Shown: piece by piece, positions 1-4,021 of the stretch
Numbering within the stretch: the first letter of the stretch is position 1
Layout: each line of letters opens with the position of its first letter
Source: Aquificaceae bacterium
GTDB taxonomy: Bacteria > Aquificota > Aquificia > Aquificales > Aquificaceae
Assembly (NCBI GenBank): GCA_015490105.1
Contig: WFYK01000111.1
Location: 1 to 5,746 of the forward strand
Direction: 5' to 3'
Length of the DNA stretch: 5,746 nucleotides
Translations under genes and position numbers: made by a program
The notes under the pieces: model-generated
Told to the model about the DNA's origin: nothing
Database searches by the model: none
Seen by the model: the letters and a program-made list of their open reading frames with translations, nothing else

Positions 1-187
1 GTCGCAATCCCTCACTTAACAGGGATAACTGCAACGGTTGAGGAGGAGAGGGGGGTTTGGATCAGGATAAAAAATATGTCGCAATCCCTCACTTAGCAGG
101 GATAACTGCAACTTCAATCCAGAGTATCAGGGTATAGGTATCTGATTCGCCTGTCGCAATCCCTCACTTAGCAGGGATAACTGCAAC
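1..187 (-). CRISPR. CRISPR array, three 35-bp repeats and two spacers
   Basis: Repeats lie at 1-35, 78-112 and 153-187, with spacers at 36-77 (42 bp) and 113-152 (40 bp). The second and third repeats are identical; the first differs at one base (A instead of G at position 20). Read on the minus strand, each repeat begins GTTGCAG and ends GGATTGCGAC, giving an 8-nt ATTGCGAC end like the handle of type I/III systems. As minus-strand RNA the repeat folds into two stacked stems: outer GUUGCA/UGCGAC with a U-G wobble, inner AUCCCU/AGGGAU with an 8-nt loop. On the plus strand that wobble becomes a C-A mismatch, which supports minus-strand transcription. The variant repeat at 1-35 would then be leader-distal, as expected of a decaying end, although the array may continue past the left edge. 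Spacer 1 is strikingly purine-rich. No cas gene is visible. Confidence 0.95.
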
Positions 188-279
188 CCTTTCTCTCAAG
201 ATCCTGATTTTCAAGGACTTTAGAAGGCGAAATTGCCATTTTTCACCCCAATTTTTGATTTTTGTAGACATATCAATGA
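188..279 (-). promoter_or_regulatory. Probable CRISPR leader (leader-proximal part)
   Basis: This A/T-rich, gene-free stretch abuts the consensus repeat at 153-187, on the side where minus-strand transcription would enter the array. Together with 280-420 it forms a 233-bp non-coding gap between the array and the stop codon of the HlyD-like gene. I see poly-A/T runs around 240-263 but no convincing -35/-10 pair, so the promoter is not placed. The leader call rests on position, composition and repeat orientation only. Confidence 0.6.
224..239 (+). repeat. Second copy of the repeat-like 16-mer
   Basis: AAGGCGAAATTGCCAT here matches AAGGCGAGATTGCGAT at 304-319 in 14 of 16 positions, in the same orientation and exactly 80 bp upstream. 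The 80-bp period is close to the 75-77-bp repeat-spacer period of the array. Only the 3' half of a repeat is recognisable; no GTTGCA-like start precedes it, so this copy is weaker than the 280-319 one. Confidence 0.35.
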
Positions 280-319
280 GTTGCATAAAAGGTTCATGGC
301 TCTAAGGCGAGATTGCGAT
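280..319 (+). repeat. Degenerate CRISPR repeat in inverted orientation
   Basis: Read on the plus strand this 40-bp segment begins GTTGCA and ends CTAAGGCGAGATTGCGAT. The minus-strand CRISPR repeat begins GTTGCA and ends CTAAGTGAGGGATTGCGAC. The two ends match closely while the middle is diverged and about 5 bp longer. The outer stem that pairs the two ends of the genuine repeat is preserved here (GUUGCA with UGCGAU, using G-U wobbles). The segment is inverted relative to the array, so the leader transcript would carry an antisense copy, whereas a plus-strand transcript would carry a crRNA-like copy. It could be a tracr/anti-repeat-like element, a CreA-like pseudo-repeat, or a relic. Confidence 0.5.
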
Positions 320-348
320 CCTGCCCTATTCAGTTGAAAAGGAACCAC

Positions 349-367
349 GGGAGCTCTTTCGTCTCCC
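349..367 (-). terminator. Small hairpin downstream of the HlyD-like gene
   Basis: GGGAG at 349-353 and CTCCC at 363-367 can form a 5-bp stem with a 9-nt loop. It lies 54 bp beyond the stop of the minus-strand adaptor gene and before the CRISPR leader. On the minus strand a short CCTTTTC run follows after a few bases. The stem is short and the T-run is neither adjacent nor long, so this is a weak candidate for an intrinsic terminator. Confidence 0.25.
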
Positions 368-420
368 ACTTATCTGAAGCCAATTTAAAACAAGTTTGCC
401 AGCTAAAAATATGATCTTTG

Positions 421-915
421 TCAGGGTGAAATTTCGAGAATAATTACCTTATGGGGAATTAGTTCTCCGTTGACATAGCTTCCTTCCCGAACGAGGATTT
501 TTTTTATCTTTCCTGAAGCAGGAGATCTTATTTCAGTATAGGAAGCCAATACTTCAAACTTCCTCCTCTGCGCTATCACCTGATCGACACGTGCCTTTTG
601 CTGTTGATACCTTATCTTTTGTTCTTCATAGCGCGATTCCGCAATCAAGTCCCTGTTAAACAGCTCCTCTACTCTCCTGAAGTCCCTTTCTACCTTCCAG
701 AGCCTTGCAGATACTTCTTCCTCTTTAGCTTTAAGCCTTTGAATTTCAAGCTCGTAAAGTATGGGATCTATCCTCAGGAGAAGATCTCCCTTTTTAACCT
801 TTTGACCTTCCTTTACGAGCACCTCTTTTACTTTGCCTTTAACTATAACGTAGATGGGGATCTCAGATCCGAAAGCTACAGCACAAAGAAAAAGTCCGAA
901 CAGAAACGCCTTCAC
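421..915 (-). CDS. Minimal HlyD/membrane-fusion-type periplasmic adaptor (lipoyl + coiled-coil hairpin)
   Basis: The 164-aa product has a hydrophobic signal peptide (about residues 1-17, ending AFGS). Half a biotinyl/lipoyl-like domain follows at about 25-50, with the typical GxVxxVxVKEGQxVKKGDLLLRID pattern. A charged alpha-helical hairpin spans about 51-122, and the second lipoyl half (RSPASGKIKKILVREGSYV) lies at about 130-162. This is the core of adaptors of RND and ABC efflux systems, which bridge an inner-membrane pump and an outer-membrane channel. Family members usually run to 300-400 aa with a beta-barrel and membrane-proximal domain; both are absent here, and the chain stops just after the lipoyl fold. 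It may be a compact adaptor or a structural partner rather than a full pump subunit; no pump gene is in the window. The start is GTG at 915-913. No Shine-Dalgarno sits at a normal distance (AGGAG is about 20 nt upstream), and no in-frame ATG, GTG or TTG precedes it before the upstream stop, which suggests past translational coupling. Confidence 0.8.
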   Translation of the reverse strand: MKAFLFGLFLCAVAFGSEIPIYVIVKGKVKEVLVKEGQKVKKGDLLLRIDPILYELEIQRLKAKEEEVSARLWKVERDFRRVEELFNRDLIAESRYEEQKIRYQQQKARVDQVIAQRRKFEVLASYTEIRSPASGKIKKILVREGSYVNGELIPHKVIILEISP

Positions 916-918
916 GAA

Positions 919-949
919 GAAATAAGATAGCAGAGCTCCTGTGTGGATA
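919..949 (-). repeat. 31-bp perfect direct repeat, copy 1
   Basis: Identical over 31 bp to 1382-1412 and in the same orientation. This copy lies 3 bp upstream of the GTG start of the HlyD-like gene and is non-coding here. Similarity stops abruptly at both ends. It probably originates from the 3' end of the PIN-like gene, because reading this copy in the PIN frame gives an immediate TGA that overlaps the HlyD-like GTG as GTGA. Confidence 0.9.
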
Positions 950-990
950 ACAAAGAGCTGAAATAGGGCAAGTGATAGCTTAGATCTTCG

Positions 991-1092
991 TTAAGCTGAG
1001 CGATGGGCTTTCTTACTTTGTAGCCACACCCAAAGGGCTATCCCCCACATTCCTGCGGAGGCAAGAAATGCTATTAGGACTATGTCACTCAT
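991..1092 (-). CDS. Tiny single-pass membrane protein (33 aa)
   Basis: The protein begins MSDIVLIAFLASAGMWG, continues IALWVWLQ and ends SKKAHRSA. A hydrophobic span covers residues about 4-24, followed by a basic tail, so an N-out/C-in topology is expected from the positive-inside rule. The ATG overlaps the stop of the preceding 58-aa gene by 8 nt (ATGAGTGA), with no clear Shine-Dalgarno, which suggests translational coupling. The family is not recognised. A pair of very small hydrophobic proteins could be subunits of one membrane complex, or a small membrane-active toxin or modulator; the sequence does not decide. Confidence 0.55.
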   Translation of the reverse strand: MSDIVLIAFLASAGMWGIALWVWLQSKKAHRSA

Positions 1093-1261
1093 CAGGGATC
1101 AGTATAAGCCCAAGGATCACATTGACAAGACCGAGAGCTACGAGAACTATTTGATCTGTAGCGTTTACAGTGTCCGAGATTCGTAAAAGAAAAGAACCAA
1201 CTATCAAACCCACTCCGAAGTTCCCTACTTTCTCTGCTATAAAGCGTTGCCTTGCTTTCAT
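1085..1261 (-). CDS. Small two-span membrane protein (58 aa)
   Basis: The protein begins with a basic amphipathic head, MKARQRFIAEKVGNFG. Two hydrophobic segments follow: VGLIVGSFLL (about 17-26) and IVLVALGLVNVILGLILI (about 38-55), separated by a polar turn RISDTVNATDQ, and it ends PDE. This regular hydrophobic pattern, with a stop coupled to the next gene, argues for real coding. The overlapping GTG frame at 1092-1316 gives a Ser/Arg/Cys-rich product with no such pattern. ATG at 1261-1259 is chosen because no ATG, GTG or TTG lies upstream in this frame for well over 100 nt; the Shine-Dalgarno is weak (TCGGAA directly before the ATG). I do not recognise the family. It most likely sits in the inner membrane together with the 33-aa protein. 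Confidence 0.6.
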   Translation of the reverse strand: MKARQRFIAEKVGNFGVGLIVGSFLLRISDTVNATDQIVLVALGLVNVILGLILIPDE

Positions 1262-1323
1262 TTCCGAAAATTCTATCGTGAAGTTGACACGCCCGACATA
1301 CAGCAGTCTTTGACACCGGTGCA

Positions 1324-1353
1324 GTTTACCATTTAAATGGGCTTCCGGTAAAC
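1324..1353. promoter_or_regulatory. Inverted repeat upstream of the small membrane genes
   Basis: GTTTACC (1324-1330) and GGTAAAC (1347-1353) form a perfect 7-bp inverted repeat around a 16-bp centre. A separate 12-bp perfect palindrome, CCATTTAAATGG, lies at 1329-1340. The element is between the PIN-like stop (1375) and the 58-aa start (1261), so it could be an operator, or a hairpin marking the end of the PIN-like transcript. No T-run follows on the minus strand, so a terminator is unlikely. A weak minus-strand promoter (TTGTCT, 17 bp, TTAAAT) overlaps it. Confidence 0.35.
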
Positions 1354-1374
1354 AGACAAGTGAACCGTTTGGAG

Positions 1375-1803
1375 TTAAGGGGAAATAAGATAGCAGAGCT
1401 CCTGTGTGGATAGGGCCTTTATACCCTGCAGGGCTGGAGATTTGCCGGAGAAAACTATGGCTGAACAGCCTTCTTTTTTGGCAAGGATATAGTCCAATGC
1501 TTCCAACAGATTGTCAAAGTAGCTATCGAAAATGCGGATTGATTCCTCAAGATCACTGTCGGAGAATGGGACCAAATTAAAAAGTGTTATCGTATGTTTG
1601 ACACCCTCCAAAGCTACGAAAGGCCCTTTCGGGAGTAGGTAAGTGTATACATGTGTGGGCACATCAGAACTTACAAAAATATCCGACTCCAACCGAATTA
1701 AACCTTCAAGTGCTTTTGTAGATGTTTCATGCCATTTACTGTGCTCATCGCAAAGATCAAAAACTACCCCTCTGCTTACAAATACCCTTTTGAACTCTTC
1801 CAC
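1375..1803 (-). CDS. PIN-like (VapC-type) protein lacking the usual catalytic acids
   Basis: The 142-aa length suits a VapC-family PIN protein. The N-terminal stretch VFVSRGVVFDLCDEHSKWHE (7-26) aligns position by position with the PIN beta-1/alpha-1 pattern (vfvDTNvlv.LLDE....H). FVSSDVPTHV (43-52) matches the segment that normally holds a Glu. LLEALDYILAKKEGCSAIVFSGKS (99-122) matches the C-terminal pattern (..DaliaatAkelg..ivTnDk). Active PIN RNases use four acids; here the aligned positions read Ser10, His51, Glu101 and Gly120, so metal-dependent RNase activity is doubtful. GTG at 1803 is preferred to the ATG at 1824 because AAGGAGG lies 6 nt before it and it starts 1 nt after the RHH stop. 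The last residues (SP) and stop lie just beyond the 31-bp repeat, so the original C-terminus may have differed slightly. It pairs with the RHH gene in VapBC order. The family call was made by eye. Confidence 0.65.
   Translation of the reverse strand: MEEFKRVFVSRGVVFDLCDEHSKWHETSTKALEGLIRLESDIFVSSDVPTHVYTYLLPKGPFVALEGVKHTITLFNLVPFSDSDLEESIRIFDSYFDNLLEALDYILAKKEGCSAIVFSGKSPALQGIKALSTQELCYLISP
1382..1412 (-). repeat. 31-bp perfect direct repeat, copy 2 (3' end of PIN-like gene)
   Basis: Identical to 919-949. This copy is coding and gives the near-terminal residues STQELCYLIS of the PIN-like protein. It ends 4 bp before the stop codon TAA (1377-1375). See copy 1 for the reconstruction. Confidence 0.9.
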
Positions 1804-1804
1804 A

Positions 1805-2002
1805 CTAAGCCTCCTTAGCCACATTAACTAAGCCTTTTAAAGCTTCCAGCCTTTTGCGAACTACCAACGTTTTTGATCTCTCAAGAATTAGCTTTTCTAT
1901 CAACTCACTTTGTGAAAGACCGTAATGCTGAGAAAGTTCCTTTAAAAGTTTTTCAGCTTCCTTTGAGAGAGTGATCGTTTTCCTAATTTTTCTTGATCTC
2001 AA
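1805..2002 (-). CDS. Ribbon-helix-helix DNA-binding protein (VapB-like antitoxin/autoregulator)
   Basis: The 65-aa product has the compact RHH pattern: a beta strand RKTITLS (7-13) for DNA contact, helix A KEAEKLLKELSQHYG (14-28), the conserved turn GLSQSELIEKLI (28-39) starting helix B, and a basic C-terminal tail (KTLVVRKRLEALKGLV) suited to binding a partner. RHH proteins dimerise and bind palindromic or tandem sites; many are antitoxins that repress their own operon. The start is TTG at 2002, not the TTG at 2056 of the longest frame. AAGGAGG lies 8 nt before 2002, and the longer version adds an implausible N-terminus (MHTLNICIHLVCIKEANC) that reads through the operator. The gene is followed after 1 nt by the PIN-like gene and is divergent from the c-di-GMP operon, with which it shares the 2021-2052 palindrome. 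Confidence 0.8.
   Translation of the reverse strand: MRSRKIRKTITLSKEAEKLLKELSQHYGLSQSELIEKLILERSKTLVVRKRLEALKGLVNVAKEA
1808..1814 (-). promoter_or_regulatory. Shine-Dalgarno deciding the PIN-like start
   Basis: On the minus strand, AAGGAGG inside the last codons of the RHH gene (Lys-Glu-Ala) is followed by CTTAGT and then GTG at 1803. The 6-nt spacing selects this GTG over the ATG at 1824, which would place the Shine-Dalgarno inside the coding region. Confidence 0.75.
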
Positions 2003-2010
2003 ACAGTTTG

Positions 2011-2017
2011 CCTCCTT
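2011..2017 (-). promoter_or_regulatory. Shine-Dalgarno deciding the RHH start
   Basis: A consensus AAGGAGG on the minus strand lies 8 nt upstream of TTG at 2002-2000, which fixes the start of the RHH gene. On the opposite strand it overlaps the -35 hexamer of the c-di-GMP operon promoter. Confidence 0.8.
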
Positions 2018-2044
2018 GATACATACTAAATGTATGCATATATT
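2016..2044 (+). promoter_or_regulatory. Promoter of the c-di-GMP operon (likely leaderless mRNA)
   Basis: TTGATA at 2016-2021 and TATATT at 2039-2044 are each one base from the sigma-70 consensus and are separated by exactly 17 bp. Transcription would begin at about 2051, which is the A of the start ATG. No Shine-Dalgarno precedes that ATG, consistent with a leaderless message. Confidence 0.6.
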
Positions 2045-2052
2045 TAGTGTAT
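2021..2052. promoter_or_regulatory. 32-bp near-palindrome, probable RHH operator over divergent promoters
   Basis: The two 16-bp halves (ACATACTAAATGTATG, and CATATATTTAGTGTAT read as its reverse complement) agree at 13 of 16 positions around a centre between 2036 and 2037. It contains the perfect arms ACTAAAT/ATTTAGT (2025-2031 and 2042-2048) and a central TATGCATA. It overlaps the -10 region of the plus-strand promoter, the ATG of the GGDEF-EAL gene and the promoter region of the RHH gene. Position and symmetry suit binding by two dimers of the adjacent RHH protein; binding itself is inferred. Confidence 0.65.
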
Positions 2053-2056
2053 GCAA
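2029..2056 (-). promoter_or_regulatory. Possible promoter of the RHH/PIN-like operon
   Basis: On the minus strand TTGCAT (2056-2051) and TACATT (2034-2029) are 16 bp apart, giving a start near 2022. That would leave a 20-nt leader containing the AAGGAGG Shine-Dalgarno. Each hexamer is a partial match only. If correct, the two divergent promoters occupy the same DNA and compete. Confidence 0.35.
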
Positions 2057-4021
2057 GAAGAATTTTCGTTATTAAACGCTTTAAGTTTGCCCACATTGGT
2101 TCTCGACAAAAAGAGCTTGCAGGTTATTTACTACAACGAAAGGTTTAAGGATCTGTGTGATATCGTTAAAAAGGGTGACAACGTTGAAGAGCTAATAGGA
2201 AGAGAAGCGAAAGAAAAAATACGCTACCTATCAGAAAAAAATTCTCCATCTTCGGAACGGATTTACATAAATCTAAAACAGAAAGGTCGATTAGCGGTAG
2301 AGGCAGGGGTTGGGTCTTTAAAGGATAAGGATTTTATCATTGTTACTCTGAGACCTTTGAGCTATGAGCAAGATTTTGATGAGCCCATAAACAAACTTTA
2401 CAGACTTCTCTGGGACATTGTAAAGCTTTTAGACATTTCCACCGAAGAGTATGATTTCCTCACAAGAGCTTCAGATCTCATATTTGATACGGGACTTTTT
2501 ACTTACGTATCCTTAGTTAAGAAAGACAACAATGAGAAGATTTACGAGAGAGGAAACCGCTTCAAAGAAGGTGCTTCTGTATGTATCCCTATTTCAATAT
2601 CTTGGGGCTCCGGAGAATATTTTTTCGAATTTGTGCCTAAAGATGATTTTAATCTTAATGTTCATACACTCGATCTTATCTCAGAAGCGGTTCATGACAT
2701 ATTTCACGGGATAAGACACATTAAAATCTCTGAGTATCTCAGGAAGATATCCCTTGAAGACAAAGTAGTAGGCCTGCCCAACAGACAGGCCTTCATGAAA
2801 CTCCTTTCTCGTTCCATGGCTGAAGCACGTAAATTGAAAAAGGCTCTTGCGTTAATAGTAATCGATATAGATAACTTCAGCCACATAAATCAAACCTTCG
2901 GGAGGGAAGCGGGAAACAAGGTTTTAAAGGAGTTAGCAAGAAGATTGCGGTCTATCCTTAGAGAAGATGAACTCCTTGCAAGGATAGGTGCTGACGAGTT
3001 TGGAATCATCTTGAGGGAAAACAGTGTTGTAGAGGGTAGCCTAAAACTCCTGGAAAGGCTCAGAAAAAGTTTGAAAAACCCGATTGTAGTAGATACGAAC
3101 TCTATTTACATAACTGTCTCCGCAGGAGTTGCACTGTTTCCGGTCGACGCTGAAGAGGAAGAAAGTCTGTATACCTGCGCTTACACCTCCCTTCAGGAAG
3201 CTAAAAAGGAAGGAAGAAATACAACCGTTTTCTTTTCTAAGAAAGTAAAAGACATTTCAGAAGCTTACGTTATAGTGAGATCAGAGATAAGAAGGGCCTT
3301 AGATAAAGGTGAACTTACCCTTTTCTATCAACCAAAGTTTAAACTATCAGATGGATCCCTTGCGGGAGCGGAAGCCCTTATAAGGTGGATAAAAGACGAT
3401 AAAGTTGTTCCTCCTATGAAATTCATACCGCTCATAGAAGAGAGTGAACTTATCCACGATGTAGGACTATTCGTTATAGAAGAGGCTTGCAAGCAAGTAA
3501 AGGAATGGAAACAAAAAGGTCTGAGCGTCCCAATAGCGGTTAATGTATCTCCATCTCAGTTAACGTCGAAGGATTTCCTCAAAGCGATTCCCTTTTTTGA
3601 AGGGATTTGCCAAGAAGTCAAGGAACTTATAGAGGTGGAGATCACCGAATCGGTAATTATGAAGAACTCCGCTGAAGTTATAGAGTTTTTCGACTTGCTC
3701 TCCCAGAGCGGTATAAAAACATACATAGACGATTTTGGAACGGGTTATTCTTCCCTCGCTTACCTGAAGAATTTACCAGCTTACGCGGTAAAAATAGACA
3801 GGGAATTTATAAAAGACTTTCCTTTCAACCAAGACAGTTTAGAGATAGTAAAGACCATAGTCAATCTTACTAAGAAGCTTGGCTTCAAAATTGTCGCGGA
3901 GGGGGTTGAGAAAGGGGTTCAGGTAGAGGTTTTGAGGGATCTCGGATGTGATTATGCCCAAGGGTTCTTATACTCAAAGCCCATTCCAGCGGAAGAATTT
4001 GAAAAGAGGTTCCTCTCGTGA
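2051..4021 (+). CDS. PAS/GAF-like-GGDEF-EAL cyclic-di-GMP protein (probable phosphodiesterase)
   Basis: The 656-aa protein has a PAS-like domain (about 5-105; PTLVLDKKSLQVIYYNERF), a GAF-like segment (about 115-225), a GGDEF domain (about 235-397) and an EAL domain (about 408-654). The GGDEF signature reads RIGADEF (Gly-Ala instead of Gly-Gly at 313-314), and the inhibitory-site motif RxxD reads REDE, so cyclase activity is uncertain; a GTP-binding regulatory role is known for such variants. The EAL domain keeps its catalytic set: EAL (441-443), Asn498 in NVSP, EITES (530-534), DDFGTG (560-565), Lys581/Asp583 in KIDREF, Glu617 in AEGVE and QGF (637-639). It should therefore hydrolyse c-di-GMP to pGpG. 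No membrane span is seen, so it is probably cytosolic, sensing through PAS/GAF. ATG 2051 is forced by a TAG two codons upstream and by PAS residues starting at once. Its stop overlaps the PilZ gene (GTGA). Confidence 0.93.
   Translation: MQEEFSLLNALSLPTLVLDKKSLQVIYYNERFKDLCDIVKKGDNVEELIGREAKEKIRYLSEKNSPSSERIYINLKQKGRLAVEAGVGSLKDKDFIIVTLRPLSYEQDFDEPINKLYRLLWDIVKLLDISTEEYDFLTRASDLIFDTGLFTYVSLVKKDNNEKIYERGNRFKEGASVCIPISISWGSGEYFFEFVPKDDFNLNVHTLDLISEAVHDIFHGIRHIKISEYLRKISLEDKVVGLPNRQAFMKLLSRSMAEARKLKKALALIVIDIDNFSHINQTFGREAGNKVLKELARRLRSILREDELLARIGADEFGIILRENSVVEGSLKLLERLRKSLKNPIVVDTNSIYITVSAGVALFPVDAEEEESLYTCAYTSLQEAKKEGRNTTVFFSKKVKDISEAYVIVRSEIRRALDKGELTLFYQPKFKLSDGSLAGAEALIRWIKDDKVVPPMKFIPLIEESELIHDVGLFVIEEACKQVKEWKQKGLSVPIAVNVSPSQLTSKDFLKAIPFFEGICQEVKELIEVEITESVIMKNSAEVIEFFDLLSQSGIKTYIDDFGTGYSSLAYLKNLPAYAVKIDREFIKDFPFNQDSLEIVKTIVNLTKKLGFKIVAEGVEKGVQVEVLRDLGCDYAQGFLYSKPIPAEEFEKRFLS
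4005..4020 (+). promoter_or_regulatory. Shine-Dalgarno of the PilZ gene within a small inverted repeat
   Basis: AGAGG (4005-4009) lies 8 nt before the GTG start at 4018 and can pair with CCTCT at 4012-4016. A 4-bp version leaves a GTTC loop. The pairing could partly hide the ribosome site until a ribosome translating the upstream gene opens it. The stem is very short, so this is tentative. Confidence 0.3.

Larger units (their letters stand above)
919..1381 (-). mobile_element. Putative small inserted module carrying two tiny membrane genes
   Basis: The segment, one direct repeat plus 432 bp, lies between the PIN-like and HlyD-like genes. It is bounded by the 31-bp direct repeats and contains only the two overlapping small membrane genes and a short upstream region. 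Removing one repeat unit with everything between restores a continuous PIN-like frame. That frame would end ...CYLISS and stop at a TGA sharing GTGA with the next gene. There is no transposase, no obvious terminal inverted repeat, and no attC-like consensus. Whether it arrived by integration, recombination or duplication cannot be told from this sequence; the insertion itself is inference. Confidence 0.45.

Noticed and set aside
598..930. Plus-strand frame opposite the HlyD-like gene
   Set aside because: It is antisense to a gene with clear family motifs and has no recognisable domain of its own.
1092..1316. 74-codon minus-strand frame with GTG start
   Set aside because: Its product is rich in Ser, Arg and Cys with no recognisable pattern, while the overlapping frame at 1085-1261 gives clear membrane segments and a coupled stop/start.
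1324..1353. Integron attC-like site for the small-gene cassette
   Set aside because: The arms GTTTACC and GGTAAAC do not match the attC core consensus, and no integrase or second cassette is visible.
919..1381. Insertion sequence or MITE
   Set aside because: No transposase and no terminal inverted repeats at the ends; a 31-bp duplication is also far longer than usual target-site duplications, so only a generic insertion is proposed.
1804..1824. ATG 1824 as the start of the PIN-like gene
   Set aside because: The AAGGAGG that best fits lies after this ATG, 6 nt before GTG 1803, and the alternative start overlaps the RHH gene by 20 nt.
2003..2056. Longer N-terminus for the RHH protein from TTG 2056
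   Set aside because: It would translate through the palindrome and promoter, and the consensus AAGGAGG at 2017-2011 points to TTG 2002.
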